A DNA stretch of 64,000 nucleotides. Origin: Naasia sp. SYSU D00948 (GTDB taxonomy: Bacteria > Actinomycetota > Actinomycetes > Actinomycetales > Microbacteriaceae). Made by a program: the position numbers and the translations under genes. The notes below the pieces were generated by a model. The model saw nothing but the letters and a program-made list of their open reading frames with translations. It was not told where the DNA came from and ran no database searches. The stretch lies in contig NZ_JAFMTA010000001.1 in the NCBI RefSeq assembly GCF_017916515.1, positions 2,097,127 through 2,161,126 on the forward strand. The letters run 5' to 3'. Of this stretch, positions 49,102 through 57,354 are shown in pieces (positions within the stretch are counted from its first letter, which is position 1; every line of letters starts with the position of its first letter).

Positions 49102-49941
49102 GTGGACTCCGACCGCTACGGCCCCGACGTGCTGAAGACCGACTGGCGCAAGCCCAAGGCCGCCCCGCCCGCGATCGTCGAGGCCCAGCCGGGGCTCGTC
49201 GTCGAGCTCGTGGACGGCGGCTTCGTCGGAGCGGTGGTGGGCGTCGAGGGGCGCCTGGTGAAGCTCGAGGACCGGCGCGGCAAGGTCCGCGTCTTCCCGC
49301 TCGGGCCCGGCTTCCTGCTCGAGGGCAAGCCCGCCGTCCTCAAGGCGCCGGCCAAGCTGGCGAAGGCGGGCGGAAGGCTGATCAGCGCGTCCGGCTCGAT
49401 CGCGGTGACCGACGCCAAGGCTCGGGTCGCGCGTGCCAGCCGCATCTTCGTCGAGGGACGGCACGACGCCGAGCTGGTGGAGAAGGTGTGGGGACACGAC
49501 CTCCGCGTCGAGGGCGTCGTCGTCGAGTACCTCGAAGGGGTCGACCGCCTCGAGGAGCTGCTGCGGGAGTTCCGGCCGGCAGCGGGAAAGAGGGTGGGGG
49601 TGCTCGTCGACCACCTCGTGTCGGGGTCGAAGGAGAGCCGCATCGCCGACGCCGTCGCGCGAGGACCGCACGGCGAGCACGTCCTCGTGGTCGGGCACCC
49701 GTTCGTCGACATCTGGCAGTCGGTCAAGCCGGGACGGCTCGGGCTGAAGGCGTGGCCGGTGATCCCGCGGAGCGTCGAATGGAAGCACGGCATCTGCCAG
49801 GCGCTCGGCTGGCCGCACGAGGACCAGGCGGACATCGCGAGGGCCTGGCAGCGCATCCTCTCGCGGGTCGACACGTACCAGGACCTCGAGCCGGCCCTGC
49901 TCGGCCGGGTGGAGCAGCTGATCGACTTCGTGACCGCCTGA
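49102..49941 (+). CDS. DUF3097 family protein
   Basis: 279 aa, conserved in actinobacteria, function unknown. N-terminal beta-rich part (YGPDVLKTDWRKPKAAPP; FVGAVVGVEGRLVKLEDRRG), central SRIFVEGRHDAELVEKVWG, which looks like a Toprim-type acidic motif, GVLVDHLVSGSKESRIADAV, VVGHPFVDIWQSVKP and GLKAWPVIPR. The Toprim likeness suggests nucleic-acid chemistry but is inference. TAGCCT (49090-49095) ends exactly 6 nt before the GTG start (leaderless). Confidence 0.85.
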   Translation: MDSDRYGPDVLKTDWRKPKAAPPAIVEAQPGLVVELVDGGFVGAVVGVEGRLVKLEDRRGKVRVFPLGPGFLLEGKPAVLKAPAKLAKAGGRLISASGSIAVTDAKARVARASRIFVEGRHDAELVEKVWGHDLRVEGVVVEYLEGVDRLEELLREFRPAAGKRVGVLVDHLVSGSKESRIADAVARGPHGEHVLVVGHPFVDIWQSVKPGRLGLKAWPVIPRSVEWKHGICQALGWPHEDQADIARAWQRILSRVDTYQDLEPALLGRVEQLIDFVTA

Positions 49942-49987
49942 GCGCAACCCCCTCGCGGCCCCCGGACGAGCCGCCGAGGATCGGGGC

Positions 49988-50785
49988 ATGGACTTCGCAC
50001 CTCGATACGCGATCGTGACCGGCTCGGACTCTGGCATCGGCAAGGCCACCGCGGTGACCCTCGCCGCGGCCGGGATGGACGTCGGCGTCACCTGGCTCGA
50101 CGACGAGGAGGGTGCGCAGGGGACGGCGGAGGAGGTCCGCAGTCACGGGCGCCAGGCGGTCGTCGCGCGGCTGGACGTGACGCGCCTCGAGGAGTGCGGG
50201 CAGATCGTCGACCGGATGGCCGACGAGCTCGGCGGGCTCGACGTGTTCGTCAACAATGCGGGCACGGGCGACAGCGCGCCGATCCTCGAGCTGTCGCTCG
50301 AGCAGTGGCGGCACACCATGGCGACGAACCTCGACGGCGCCTTCGTCTGCATGCAGCACGCCGCGCGGCGGATGGTCGCCGCCGGCCGCGGCGGCAGGCT
50401 GATCGCCGTCACGAGCGTCCACGAGCACGCGCCCCGCGTCGGCTCCGGGGCCTACACCTCCTCCAAGCACGGACTGGGCGGGCTCGTGAAGCAGTTCGCG
50501 CTCGAGCTCGGGCAGTACGGCATCACGGCGAACGCCGTGGCTCCTGGGGAGATCGCGACGCCGATGACCGGTCAGGAGGACCAGGACCCGCGCACCCAGG
50601 AGCGGCCGGGAGTGCCGCTGCGCCGTCCCGGCGACGCCCATGAGATGGCCGCGGTCATCGCGTTCCTGGCCTCGCCGTCATCCGCCTACGTGACCGGCGC
50701 GTCGTGGGTCGCGGACGGCGGCATGCTGCTCATGGGTCCGCACGGCGGCTCGCACCTGGAGAGCGACGCCTGGCGCGAGGGGTAG
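49988..50785 (+). CDS. SDR-family oxidoreductase
   Basis: 265 aa classical short-chain dehydrogenase. NAD(P) motif YAIVTGSDSGIGKATAVTLA (TGxxxGIG), LDVFVNNAGTGDSAP (NNAG), catalytic Ser in IAVTSVHEHAP, YTSSKHGLGGL (YxxxK) and a C-terminal VTGASWVADGGMLLM typical of glucose-1-dehydrogenase/FabG-like members. All catalytic residues are present. The substrate is unknown. Start ATG 46 nt after the DUF3097 stop; ribosome site weak (CCGAGGATC). Confidence 0.9.
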   Translation: MDFAPRYAIVTGSDSGIGKATAVTLAAAGMDVGVTWLDDEEGAQGTAEEVRSHGRQAVVARLDVTRLEECGQIVDRMADELGGLDVFVNNAGTGDSAPILELSLEQWRHTMATNLDGAFVCMQHAARRMVAAGRGGRLIAVTSVHEHAPRVGSGAYTSSKHGLGGLVKQFALELGQYGITANAVAPGEIATPMTGQEDQDPRTQERPGVPLRRPGDAHEMAAVIAFLASPSSAYVTGASWVADGGMLLMGPHGGSHLESDAWREG

Positions 50786-50800
50786 GGTCCGCGACGGGGG

Positions 50801-51085
50801 TCAGTCGTCGCCGGGCACGCGGATGCTGATCCGGCCCTCGAAGATGCCCTTGTCGTCGTCGCCGGCGACCGGGGCGGGCGCGGGGAGGGCCGTCTGGCGC
50901 TCCTGCTCGAGCATGGCCTCGTAGCGGCCCGGGGCGAAGACCTCGTCCACTGCGCCGATCATCCCGGCGCCCACCGAACCCGACCCGCGACCGGTCCGCT
51001 TCGCGGATCCGCGCGCCGCGATCGACAGTGCGACGATCGCCGCGACTGCCACGCCCAACAGGATCAGCCCATCCACGGGATGCAT
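50801..51085 (-). CDS. Small single-pass membrane protein, unknown
   Basis: 94 aa. One hydrophobic helix near the N-terminus (GLILLGVAVAAIVALSIAA), a basic Gly/Arg/Ser stretch, then DEVFAPGRYEAMLEQERQTALP and an acidic C-terminus. No family recognised. The ATG at 51085 lies one nucleotide after the stop of the metallophosphoesterase gene (TAGgATG), so it is probably translated by coupling. An upstream in-frame start at 51106 would overlap that gene. Confidence 0.6.
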   Translation of the reverse strand: MHPVDGLILLGVAVAAIVALSIAARGSAKRTGRGSGSVGAGMIGAVDEVFAPGRYEAMLEQERQTALPAPAPVAGDDDKGIFEGRISIRVPGDD

Positions 51086-51086
51086 C

Positions 51087-51620
51087 CTAAGGCGAGCCGT
51101 CGACATCCCGGCGTGGCAGCCGGTGCAGCGTGGCGTCGGTCACGAGTCCGCGGTCGAGCGTCACGGTGAGGTACGTGCAGAAGGGCTGCCGCCGCCGGTC
51201 GGTGGGGGAGCCGGGGTTGAGGAGCCGGAGCCCGCGCGGCGTCGTGGTGTCCCACGGGATGTGCGAGTGACCGAAGACCAGGATGTCGAGGTCGGGGAAC
51301 GCGTCGTCCATGCGGCGCTCCCGGCCCGCGGCCGGCCCGGTCTCGTGGACCACGCCCAGACGCAGGCCCTCCACCTCCGCTCGGGCCACCTCCGGCAGCC
51401 GCTTCCGGAGCTCGGGCCCGTCGTTGTTGCCCCAGCAGGCGAGGAGGGACCGGGACGCGTCCTCGAGCCGCTCGAGAGCGGCCAGGTCGACCCAGTCGCC
51501 GGCGTGCACGACCAGGTCGGCCGCCGCCACCTGCTCCCACACCAGGGGTGGGAGGTCCCGCGCGCGCCTCGGGAAGTGCGTGTCGGCGAGGAGCAGGAGC
51601 CGGGTGGTCACGGGGTCCAT
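51087..51620 (-). CDS. YfcE/MJ0936-type metallophosphoesterase
   Basis: 177 aa, short calcineurin-like enzyme with all metal-binding motifs: LLLADTHFPRRA (DxH), VVHAGDWVDLAALE (GD), LACWGNNDGPELRK (GNxD) and LDILVFGHSHIPWDT (GHxH). Small members of this class hydrolyse phosphodiesters; the natural substrate is open. ATG at 51620; a GTG at 51610 with GAGAAT 7 nt upstream is a credible alternative. The next gene follows directly, so a two-gene unit. Confidence 0.85.
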   Translation of the reverse strand: MDPVTTRLLLLADTHFPRRARDLPPLVWEQVAAADLVVHAGDWVDLAALERLEDASRSLLACWGNNDGPELRKRLPEVARAEVEGLRLGVVHETGPAAGRERRMDDAFPDLDILVFGHSHIPWDTTTPRGLRLLNPGSPTDRRRQPFCTYLTVTLDRGLVTDATLHRLPRRDVDGSP

Positions 51621-51677
51621 TCTCGAACCCACCGTCAAGCCCGTGCCCGGCGTTCCCCCCGCTGGTTGACTGACCGG

Positions 51678-52355
51678 GTGACCCCCCTGCGCGCGGTGCT
51701 GTTCGACATCGACGGCACCCTCGTCGACTCCAACTACGTGCACGTCGATGCCTGGGACCGAGGTCTCGCGGAGGCCGGCGTCCCGGCCCCCGCCTGGCGG
51801 ATCCATCGCGCGATCGGCATGGACTCGTCGCGGCTGCTGGAGACGCTCGCGGAGGGCGCCGGAGAGGAGGTCCAGAGCCGGGCGAAGCAGCTGCACAGCG
51901 AGTACTACAAGCAGGAAGCGGACCGCCTCCGGCCCTTCGCCGGGGCGGCCGACCTGCTGCGCGCGATCCACGACCTCGGTCTGCGGGTCGTCCTGGCCAC
52001 GTCGGCGCCCGAGGACGAGCTCGAGATCCTCCGGGGCGTGCTCGACGTCGAGGACGCCGTCGCGGTCGTGACCTCCGCCGGCGACGTCGAGACGGCCAAG
52101 CCAGACCCCGACATCTTCCAGGTCGCCCTCGGCAAGGCGGAGGCGGCGCCGGACGAGGCGCTCCTGATCGGCGACACGGTGTGGGACGTCCTCGCCGCGA
52201 ACGCCGCGGGGATGCGCACGATCGGCGTCCTCTCGGGCGGGGTCTCCGAGGCGGAGCTGCGCGAGGCGGGCGCCGTCGAGGTCTACGACGACGTCGCCGA
52301 CCTGCTCGCCCGGCTGGGCGACAGCGTCATCGGGCAGCAGGTGCGCAAGCCCTGA
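51678..52355 (+). CDS. HAD-superfamily hydrolase (phosphatase)
   Basis: 225 aa, beta-phosphoglucomutase-like HAD with a helical cap. Motif I AVLFDIDGTLVDSNYVH (nucleophile DxD), motif II Thr/Ser in VVLATSAPEDELEIL, motif III Lys in ETAKPDPDIFQVAL and motif IV IGDTVWDVLAANAAG. All catalytic residues are intact; the substrate (probably a sugar or glycolate phosphate) cannot be read from the sequence. GTG start. Divergent from the metallophosphoesterase gene. Confidence 0.88.
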   Translation: MTPLRAVLFDIDGTLVDSNYVHVDAWDRGLAEAGVPAPAWRIHRAIGMDSSRLLETLAEGAGEEVQSRAKQLHSEYYKQEADRLRPFAGAADLLRAIHDLGLRVVLATSAPEDELEILRGVLDVEDAVAVVTSAGDVETAKPDPDIFQVALGKAEAAPDEALLIGDTVWDVLAANAAGMRTIGVLSGGVSEAELREAGAVEVYDDVADLLARLGDSVIGQQVRKP

Positions 52356-52389
52356 CCGCCTGTAGGGGGCCCGGCGTAGAGTCCGAACC

Positions 52390-52632
52390 ATGAGCGACAA
52401 CCGATCCGACAGCGGCGAGACCCTGGGCGCCCGCGGCTCCGACGACTCGACGAGCGCATCCAAGGACCCCTCGGACTGGGTCACCGGCGACGAGCCGATG
52501 ACCGGAGCGCAGCGCAGCTACCTCGACACCCTGGCGCGCGAGGCGGGCGAGGAGCTGCCCGCCGACCTCACGAAGGCGCAGGCGTCCGAGCACATCGACC
52601 GGCTGCAGGAGAAGACCGGCCGCGGTCGCTGA
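52390..52632 (+). CDS. DUF3072 domain protein
   Basis: 80 aa, hydrophilic. After a Ser/Asp-rich N-terminus the conserved stretch WVTGDEPMTGAQRSYLDTLA leads into REAGEELPADLTKAQASEHI and IDRLQEKTG. This short helical module is common in actinobacteria and proteobacteria; function unknown. TAGAGT (52377-52382) ends 7 nt before the ATG (leaderless pattern). Confidence 0.85.
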   Translation: MSDNRSDSGETLGARGSDDSTSASKDPSDWVTGDEPMTGAQRSYLDTLAREAGEELPADLTKAQASEHIDRLQEKTGRGR

Positions 52633-52651
52633 GCGGCGCGGCCGAGCCCCG

Positions 52652-53629
52652 TCAGCCCCTCGGCGCCGCGTCGCGCAGCAGCTGGAGGAGCGGGCCCGCG
52701 GCCTCGTCGAGGAACCGCTGCTGCAGAGCGTCCCCCACCTGGACGAGCGCGATGTCCGTGTAGCCGGCCTCCCAGTACGTCCGCACGGCCTCGACGACCG
52801 CCTCGAGGTCCGGGCCGCACGGGATCTGCTCTGAGACGTCCTCCTTGCGGACGAACCGGCTCGCGCCCTCGAAGCCGGCCGGCGTGGGAAGGTCGGCGTT
52901 GACGGCCCAGCCGCCCGCGAACCAGCGGAACTGGTCGTGGGCGCGCTCGAGCGCCTCGTCCCGATCCGGTCCCCAGCTGACCGGCACCTGACCGATCTTC
53001 CGGCTCGTGCCGCCCTTCGCGGCGTCCCACGCCTCCACGATGGCCTTGTCGGGCTCCGTCGAGATGAGGTGATCGGCCAGCTCGGCGAAGCGGTTGATGG
53101 ACTTCTCTCCCGAGACCGCGATCCCGATCGGGACGCCGCCCTCGGGCGCGTCCCAGATCCGGGCCGAGTCCACCCGGAAGTAGTCGCCGTCCCAGGTGAC
53201 GAGGTCGCCGGTCAGGAGCTCGCGGATGATCTGAGCCGCCTCCCGGAGCATGTCCTGCCGCTGGTCGATCGGCGGCCAGCCCTCGCCGGTCACGTGCTCG
53301 TTGAGGTTCTCGCCCGAGCCGAGGCCGAGGAGGAAGCGTCCGTCGGACAGGAGCTGCAGCGTGGCGGCCTTCTGCGCGACGACGGCCGGGTGGTAGCGCT
53401 GAATCGGGGCCGTGACGTACGTCGCGAGATCCACGCGCTCCGTCGCATGAGCAACCGCGCCCAGCACGGACCATGCGTAGGGGGCATGACCCTGGGAGGT
53501 GAGCCACGGCGAGTAGTGGTCGCTGCAGACCTCGAAGTCGAATCCGATCTGCTCGGCGCCGACCGCGTACCGGACGAGGTCCTTCGGTCCGCTCTGCTCG
53601 GTCATGAGGGTGTAGCCGAATCGTGTCAC
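52652..53629 (-). CDS. LLM-class F420-dependent oxidoreductase
   Basis: 325 aa TIM-barrel enzyme of the bacterial luciferase/F420-dependent glucose-6-phosphate dehydrogenase-like group (TIGR03557 type): RFGYTLMTEQSGPKDLVRYA, FEVCSDHYSPWLTSQGHAPY, ATYVTAPIQRYHPAVVAQKA, GRFLLGLGSGENLNEHV and VPIGIAVSGEKS. Coenzyme F420 rather than FMN is inferred from family. The GTG at 53629 follows AAGGAGG; a longer in-frame start lacks one. Convergent with DUF3072. Confidence 0.88.
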   Translation of the reverse strand: MTRFGYTLMTEQSGPKDLVRYAVGAEQIGFDFEVCSDHYSPWLTSQGHAPYAWSVLGAVAHATERVDLATYVTAPIQRYHPAVVAQKAATLQLLSDGRFLLGLGSGENLNEHVTGEGWPPIDQRQDMLREAAQIIRELLTGDLVTWDGDYFRVDSARIWDAPEGGVPIGIAVSGEKSINRFAELADHLISTEPDKAIVEAWDAAKGGTSRKIGQVPVSWGPDRDEALERAHDQFRWFAGGWAVNADLPTPAGFEGASRFVRKEDVSEQIPCGPDLEAVVEAVRTYWEAGYTDIALVQVGDALQQRFLDEAAGPLLQLLRDAAPRG

Positions 53630-53724
53630 GCGTCCTCCTTCTCGCCGTTCCACCCTCGCCGGGCGCCTCCTGCGGGAGCAACCCCTTCCGGGCGGGGGCG
53701 ATCCCCGTCCTAGGGTTGATCCAC

Positions 53725-54378
53725 GTGACGGTCACGGCATGGCTCACCTCCGCGGCGTCGGAGGTGGGCGAGCTGCGCGGGATCATCGGCTTCGCGGCCC
53801 GCGTCATCGACGCCCTCGGCGAGGTGGGCGTCGGGATCCTCGCGCTCATCGAGACGGTGTTCCCGCCGATCCCCAGCGAGGTGATCCTGCCCCTGGCCGG
53901 CTTCCTCGCCCAGCGCGGCGAGATGGACGTCCTCCTGGTCCTCCTCGCGGCGACGGCGGGCGCCTATGGCGGCGCGGTCGTGCTGTACCTCCTCGGACGC
54001 TGGTGGGGCGAGGAGCGCACGATCCGGGCGCTGTCCAAGCTGCCGCTCGTCGACGAGCGCGACTTCCGGCGCGCGGCGGGCTGGCTGCGCCGCCACGGCC
54101 GGTCCGCCGTCTTCTTCGGGCGCCTCCTGCCGGGCGTGCGCAGCCTCATCTCGCTGCCGGCGGGCTCCACGTCGATGCCCTTCGGGACGTTCTCGGTGTT
54201 CACGATCGCCGGCAGCGCGGTGTGGAACGGCCTGCTGATCGGGCTCGGCGCGCTGCTCGGCACCCAATTCGAGCTGATCGACCGCTACTCCACCATCCTC
54301 GACATCGTCATCTGGGCGGCGCTCGGCGGCGTGGTGCTCTGGCTCGTCCTTCGGAGGATCCGGCGCGGCCGCGGGTGA
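53725..54378 (+). CDS. DedA-family membrane protein
   Basis: 217 aa, five to six membrane segments. Conserved DedA features: ALIETVFPPIPSEVILPLAGF (E and Pro-rich re-entrant loop), GAYGGAVVLYLLGRWWG (the G-x3-G-x3-Y-x-G region), and the amphipathic FFGRLLPGVRSLISLPAGST with the essential Arg residues (FxGRxxPxxR). Members act as undecaprenyl-phosphate or phospholipid flippases and affect pH and antibiotic tolerance. The GTG at 53725 is set by TAGGGT (53711-53716) ending 8 nt upstream and by homology. Confidence 0.9.
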   Translation: MTVTAWLTSAASEVGELRGIIGFAARVIDALGEVGVGILALIETVFPPIPSEVILPLAGFLAQRGEMDVLLVLLAATAGAYGGAVVLYLLGRWWGEERTIRALSKLPLVDERDFRRAAGWLRRHGRSAVFFGRLLPGVRSLISLPAGSTSMPFGTFSVFTIAGSAVWNGLLIGLGALLGTQFELIDRYSTILDIVIWAALGGVVLWLVLRRIRRGRG

Positions 54379-54439
54379 GGCCCACCGCGATGTCCGGTTC
54401 CCGCTACTGGTCCCACCCGCCTGCTGGAACACTCGAAGG

Positions 54440-55888
54440 GTGGACTTCGACGAGCAGTACCGGGTGATCTCGGCGCGCGACCGGCGCTTCGACGGCCGGT
54501 TCGTGACCGCCGTGCGGTCCACCGGCATCTACTGCCGGCCGTCCTGTCCCGCCCGCACCCCGCGACGGGAGAACGTGACGTTCTTCCCGACCTCGGCCGC
54601 CGCGCACGCCGCCGGGTACCGGGCATGCAAGCGGTGCCTCCCCGAGGCGGTCCCGGGCAGCCCCGACTGGAACGTCCGGAGCGGCCTCGCCGCGCGCGCG
54701 ATGCGCCTCATCGCCGACGGTGTCGTCGAGCGGGCGGGCGTGCCGGGGCTCGCCGCCCAGCTCGGCTACACGTCGCGCCATGTGACCCGGGTGCTCACCG
54801 ACGAGCTCGGCGCCGGTCCGCTGGCCCTCGCCCGCGCCGTCCGCGCCCAGAACGCGCGCACGCTCCTCGTGTCGACGTCGCTGCCGGTCACGGATGTGGC
54901 GTACGCGGCCGGCTTCGCGAGCGTCCGCCAGTTCAACGACACGATCCGCGAGGTGTTCGACCTCACGCCGAGCCGGCTCCGTGCCCGCTCAGCCTCTTCG
55001 GACGGCGCGCCGCCTGGACGGGTGGACCTCCGCCTCCCGTTCCGGGAGCCGTTCGACGCTCCCGGCGTCTTCGCGTTCCTCGCGGCGCGCGCCGTCACCG
55101 GGGTCGAGGCGGCGACCGCGACGACGTACGCCCGGGCGGTCGCTCTGCCCGGCGGCGCCGCGTCCTTCGAGGTCCGCTGGACCGAGCAGCGCGAGCTCCG
55201 GCTCACCGCCTCCGTCCAGGAGCTGCGGGACCTGCCGGTGCTCCTCGCGCGCGTGCGCCGCCTCTTCGACCTCGACGCGGATCCGGTCGGCATCGATGCC
55301 GTCCTGGAGCAGGGAGCGCTGCGCCCGTCGATCCGCGGGATGCGGCTCCCGGGCGCTGTCGACGGCGGCGAGATCCTGCTGCGTGCCATCGCCGGACAGC
55401 AGGTGACGGTCCGCTCCGCGATCGCGATGCTGTCGGAGCTGGCGGGCCGTGCCGGCACCCCGGTCGACACCGGGATCGAGGGCGTCGAGCGCCTCTTCCC
55501 GCGCTACGACCGTGTCGCCGAGGAGGTCGGCTCCGTGTATCGAGGTCCGGAGGCGCGGCGTCGCGCTCTCCGGACCGCGGCGCAGCGGCTCGCGGACGGG
55601 TCCCTGGCCCTGCATCCGGGGCTCGACGAGGCCGAGCTCACGGCTGCCGTGACGGCCCTGCCCGGGGTGGGACCCTGGACCGCCGGCTACACGGCCATGC
55701 GGGTGCTCGGCAGTCCCGATGTCGTCCTCGCAGGCGACGCCGCGCTGCGCACGGGCGCGCGCGTCCGCGGCCTCCAGGAGCCCCTGGTCTCCGCGCTGCG
55801 CCCGTACGCCCCCTGGCGCTCCTACGCCTGCATGCACCTCTGGAGGGCGACCGAGGACGTGCGGACACGGAAGGAGACAGCCGCATGA
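54440..55888 (+). CDS. Ada-AlkA fusion: alkylation-sensing regulator with 3-methyladenine glycosylase
   Basis: 482 aa, three modules. Residues ~1-75: Ada zinc domain with the four cysteines C32, C36, C63 and C66 (TGIYCRPSCPARTPRRENV ... GYRACKRCLPE), C32 corresponding to the methyl-phosphotriester acceptor of E. coli Ada. ~80-180: AraC-type HTH (AAQLGYTSRHVTRVL; VAYAAGFASVRQFNDTIREV). ~190-482: AlkA glycosylase with helix-hairpin-helix and catalytic Asp region LPGVGPWTAGYTAMRVLGSP. It senses methylated DNA, activates transcription and excises 3-methyladenine. GTG start; overlaps ogt by 4 nt (ATGA). Confidence 0.92.
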   Translation: MDFDEQYRVISARDRRFDGRFVTAVRSTGIYCRPSCPARTPRRENVTFFPTSAAAHAAGYRACKRCLPEAVPGSPDWNVRSGLAARAMRLIADGVVERAGVPGLAAQLGYTSRHVTRVLTDELGAGPLALARAVRAQNARTLLVSTSLPVTDVAYAAGFASVRQFNDTIREVFDLTPSRLRARSASSDGAPPGRVDLRLPFREPFDAPGVFAFLAARAVTGVEAATATTYARAVALPGGAASFEVRWTEQRELRLTASVQELRDLPVLLARVRRLFDLDADPVGIDAVLEQGALRPSIRGMRLPGAVDGGEILLRAIAGQQVTVRSAIAMLSELAGRAGTPVDTGIEGVERLFPRYDRVAEEVGSVYRGPEARRRALRTAAQRLADGSLALHPGLDEAELTAAVTALPGVGPWTAGYTAMRVLGSPDVVLAGDAALRTGARVRGLQEPLVSALRPYAPWRSYACMHLWRATEDVRTRKETAA

Positions 55889-56385
55889 CGGCCCTGATCC
55901 AGTTCCTCCCCACGCCCGACGGCCCGTTCGGCGTCCTCGTCGACGAGGACGGGCGGGTCCTCGCCTCCGGCTGGACCGACAGTCCCGCGGCGCTGCTCGC
56001 CCGGCTCCGGCCCGATCGCCGGCCGGCCGGTGCCCGCAGCGGGACGGCGCCCGCCGTCGCGGACGCGGTCGAGGCGTACTACTCCGGCGAGCACGCGGCG
56101 ATCGACGCGGTCCCGGTGAGGCAGGACGGCGGCCCGTTCCGCACGGAGGCCTGGGTCGCCCTGCGCAGGATCGCTCCCGGACGCCCCCTGACCTACACGC
56201 AGTTCGCGACGGCGGCGGGTCGTCCCTCCGCCGTCCGCGCGGCGGCGTCGGCGTGCGCCACGAACGCGGTCGCGCTGTTCGTGCCGTGCCATCGGGTTCT
56301 GCGCACGGACGGGAGCCTCGGCGGCTTCGCCTGGGGCACCGCGGTGAAGGCCTCCCTCCTGGCCCGGGAGGCCGTGGCGGCCTAG
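55885..56385 (+). CDS. ogt: O6-methylguanine-DNA methyltransferase
   Basis: 166 aa suicide repair protein that moves the methyl group from O6-methylguanine to its own cysteine. Active site FVPCHRVLRTDGSLGGFAWG with acceptor C135; HTH region PLTYTQFATAAGRPSAVRAA and the Asn hinge ACATNAVALF are intact. ATG overlaps the stop of the Ada-AlkA gene (ATGA) and AAGGAG lies 9 nt upstream, so the two are one translationally coupled alkylation-repair operon. Confidence 0.95.
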   Translation: MTALIQFLPTPDGPFGVLVDEDGRVLASGWTDSPAALLARLRPDRRPAGARSGTAPAVADAVEAYYSGEHAAIDAVPVRQDGGPFRTEAWVALRRIAPGRPLTYTQFATAAGRPSAVRAAASACATNAVALFVPCHRVLRTDGSLGGFAWGTAVKASLLAREAVAA

Positions 56386-56470
56386 GCGCTCAGGGGCTGT
56401 CCAGCCCGCACACGTAGATTTCGAGGCATCCTCGGAAGCGAGGGACCTCCCCTGACGGAAGGACAAGCTC

Positions 56471-57214
56471 GTGGGATTCCTGGACCGCCTCTTCGGACGC
56501 GACGACAGCTCGCAGCAGTACGGCCGCCAGCCGCAGTACGGGGGGCAGCCGCAGTACGGGCAGGAGCCGCCCTACGCGCGCCAGGGCACTGGCCGGCAGG
56601 AGCGGTCCGAGGACGAGATCGCCCTCGAGCGCTACCGCTACCTCCTCCGCACGGCTCCGCCGGAGACGATCGAGCAGGTGCACGCCGAGGCGTTCGCGAA
56701 GCTGACGCCCGAGCAGCGGCGCATGGTGTACGAGGAGCTCAAGAACGGACCGGACCAGCCGGCCGGTGAAGACGCCGCCTCACTCGCGCGCTCGGCGACG
56801 CGGAGCGAGATCCGCCAGCCGGGCTTCCTCGAGCAGCGGCTCGGCGGGAGCGGCGGCTACGGCCGAGGCGGCTTCGGCGGAGGCGGCTTCGGCGGAGGCG
56901 GCTTCGGCAGCATGCTCGGCGCCTCCCTCCTCGGGACGGTCGCGGGCTATGTCGTGGGCTCCGCGCTCGTGAGCGCGTTCATGCCGCCCATGGACTACGG
57001 CGATGCCGCCGGTGCGGACGCGGCGGGCGCGGACGGCGGCGACGCCGGTGGCGACGCGGGCGCCGACGGCGGAGGCGACGCGGGCGGGGACGCCGGCGGA
57101 GGCGGCGACGGCTGGGGGAGCGGCGACGGCGGGTTCTTCGGTGGCGGCGACTTCGGCGGTGGCGGCGACTTCGGCGGCGGCGACTTCGGCGGCGGGTTCG
57201 ACGGCGGCTTCTGA
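56471..57214 (+). CDS. Low-complexity Gly/Asp-rich protein, unknown
   Basis: 247 aa, no known family. Starts MGFLDRLFGRDDSSQQ followed by QPQYGG-type repeats (residues ~18-35), a conserved-looking helical middle (SEDEIALERYRYLLRTAPPE; EAFAKLTPEQRRMVYEELKN; ~45-90), Gly-Phe repeats (GGFGGGGFGG), a hydrophobic GSMLGASLLGTVAGYVVGSA segment (~150-175), then an Ala/Gly/Asp tail ending in four GGGDFGG-like repeats. Similar proteins in actinobacteria are sometimes mislabelled as cation ATPases. GGAAGGA precedes the GTG. Followed by the nested palindrome. Confidence 0.7.
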   Translation: MGFLDRLFGRDDSSQQYGRQPQYGGQPQYGQEPPYARQGTGRQERSEDEIALERYRYLLRTAPPETIEQVHAEAFAKLTPEQRRMVYEELKNGPDQPAGEDAASLARSATRSEIRQPGFLEQRLGGSGGYGRGGFGGGGFGGGGFGSMLGASLLGTVAGYVVGSALVSAFMPPMDYGDAAGADAAGADGGDAGGDAGADGGGDAGGDAGGGGDGWGSGDGGFFGGGDFGGGGDFGGGDFGGGFDGGF

Positions 57215-57239
57215 CCCCGCCGCACCCCCTCGCTCCGCG

Positions 57240-57330
57240 CCTGTCGCTCAGCAGGAAGGATGACGGTCCAGCAGGCGGTTCCGGCGGGAATCCGCCTGCT
57301 CAAGACCGTCTATTCCTGCTGAGCGACAGG
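57240..57330. repeat. 91-bp nested inverted repeat
   Basis: Outer arms of 18 nt pair perfectly (57240-57257 with 57313-57330; core GCTCAGCAGGAA / TTCCTGCTGAGC). Inside them GACGGTC (57262-57268) pairs with GACCGTC (57304-57310), AGCAGGCGG (57270-57278) with CCGCCTGCT (57292-57300), and TTCC with GGAA around a small loop, for about 38 pairs in all. There is no U-tract. AGCAGG or its complement occurs four times. It could be an unusually large terminator, a MITE/REP-like element or a regulatory cruciform upstream of the tipA-like gene. Confidence 0.75.
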
Positions 57331-57354
57331 GGCTCATCCGTCTGGCTGCGCCGC

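Noticed and set aside
57003-57214. Separate small genes in the Gly/Asp-rich tail region
   Set aside because: Other-frame translations are simple repeats caused by the repetitive DNA; only the 247-aa frame has an ordered part and a ribosome site.
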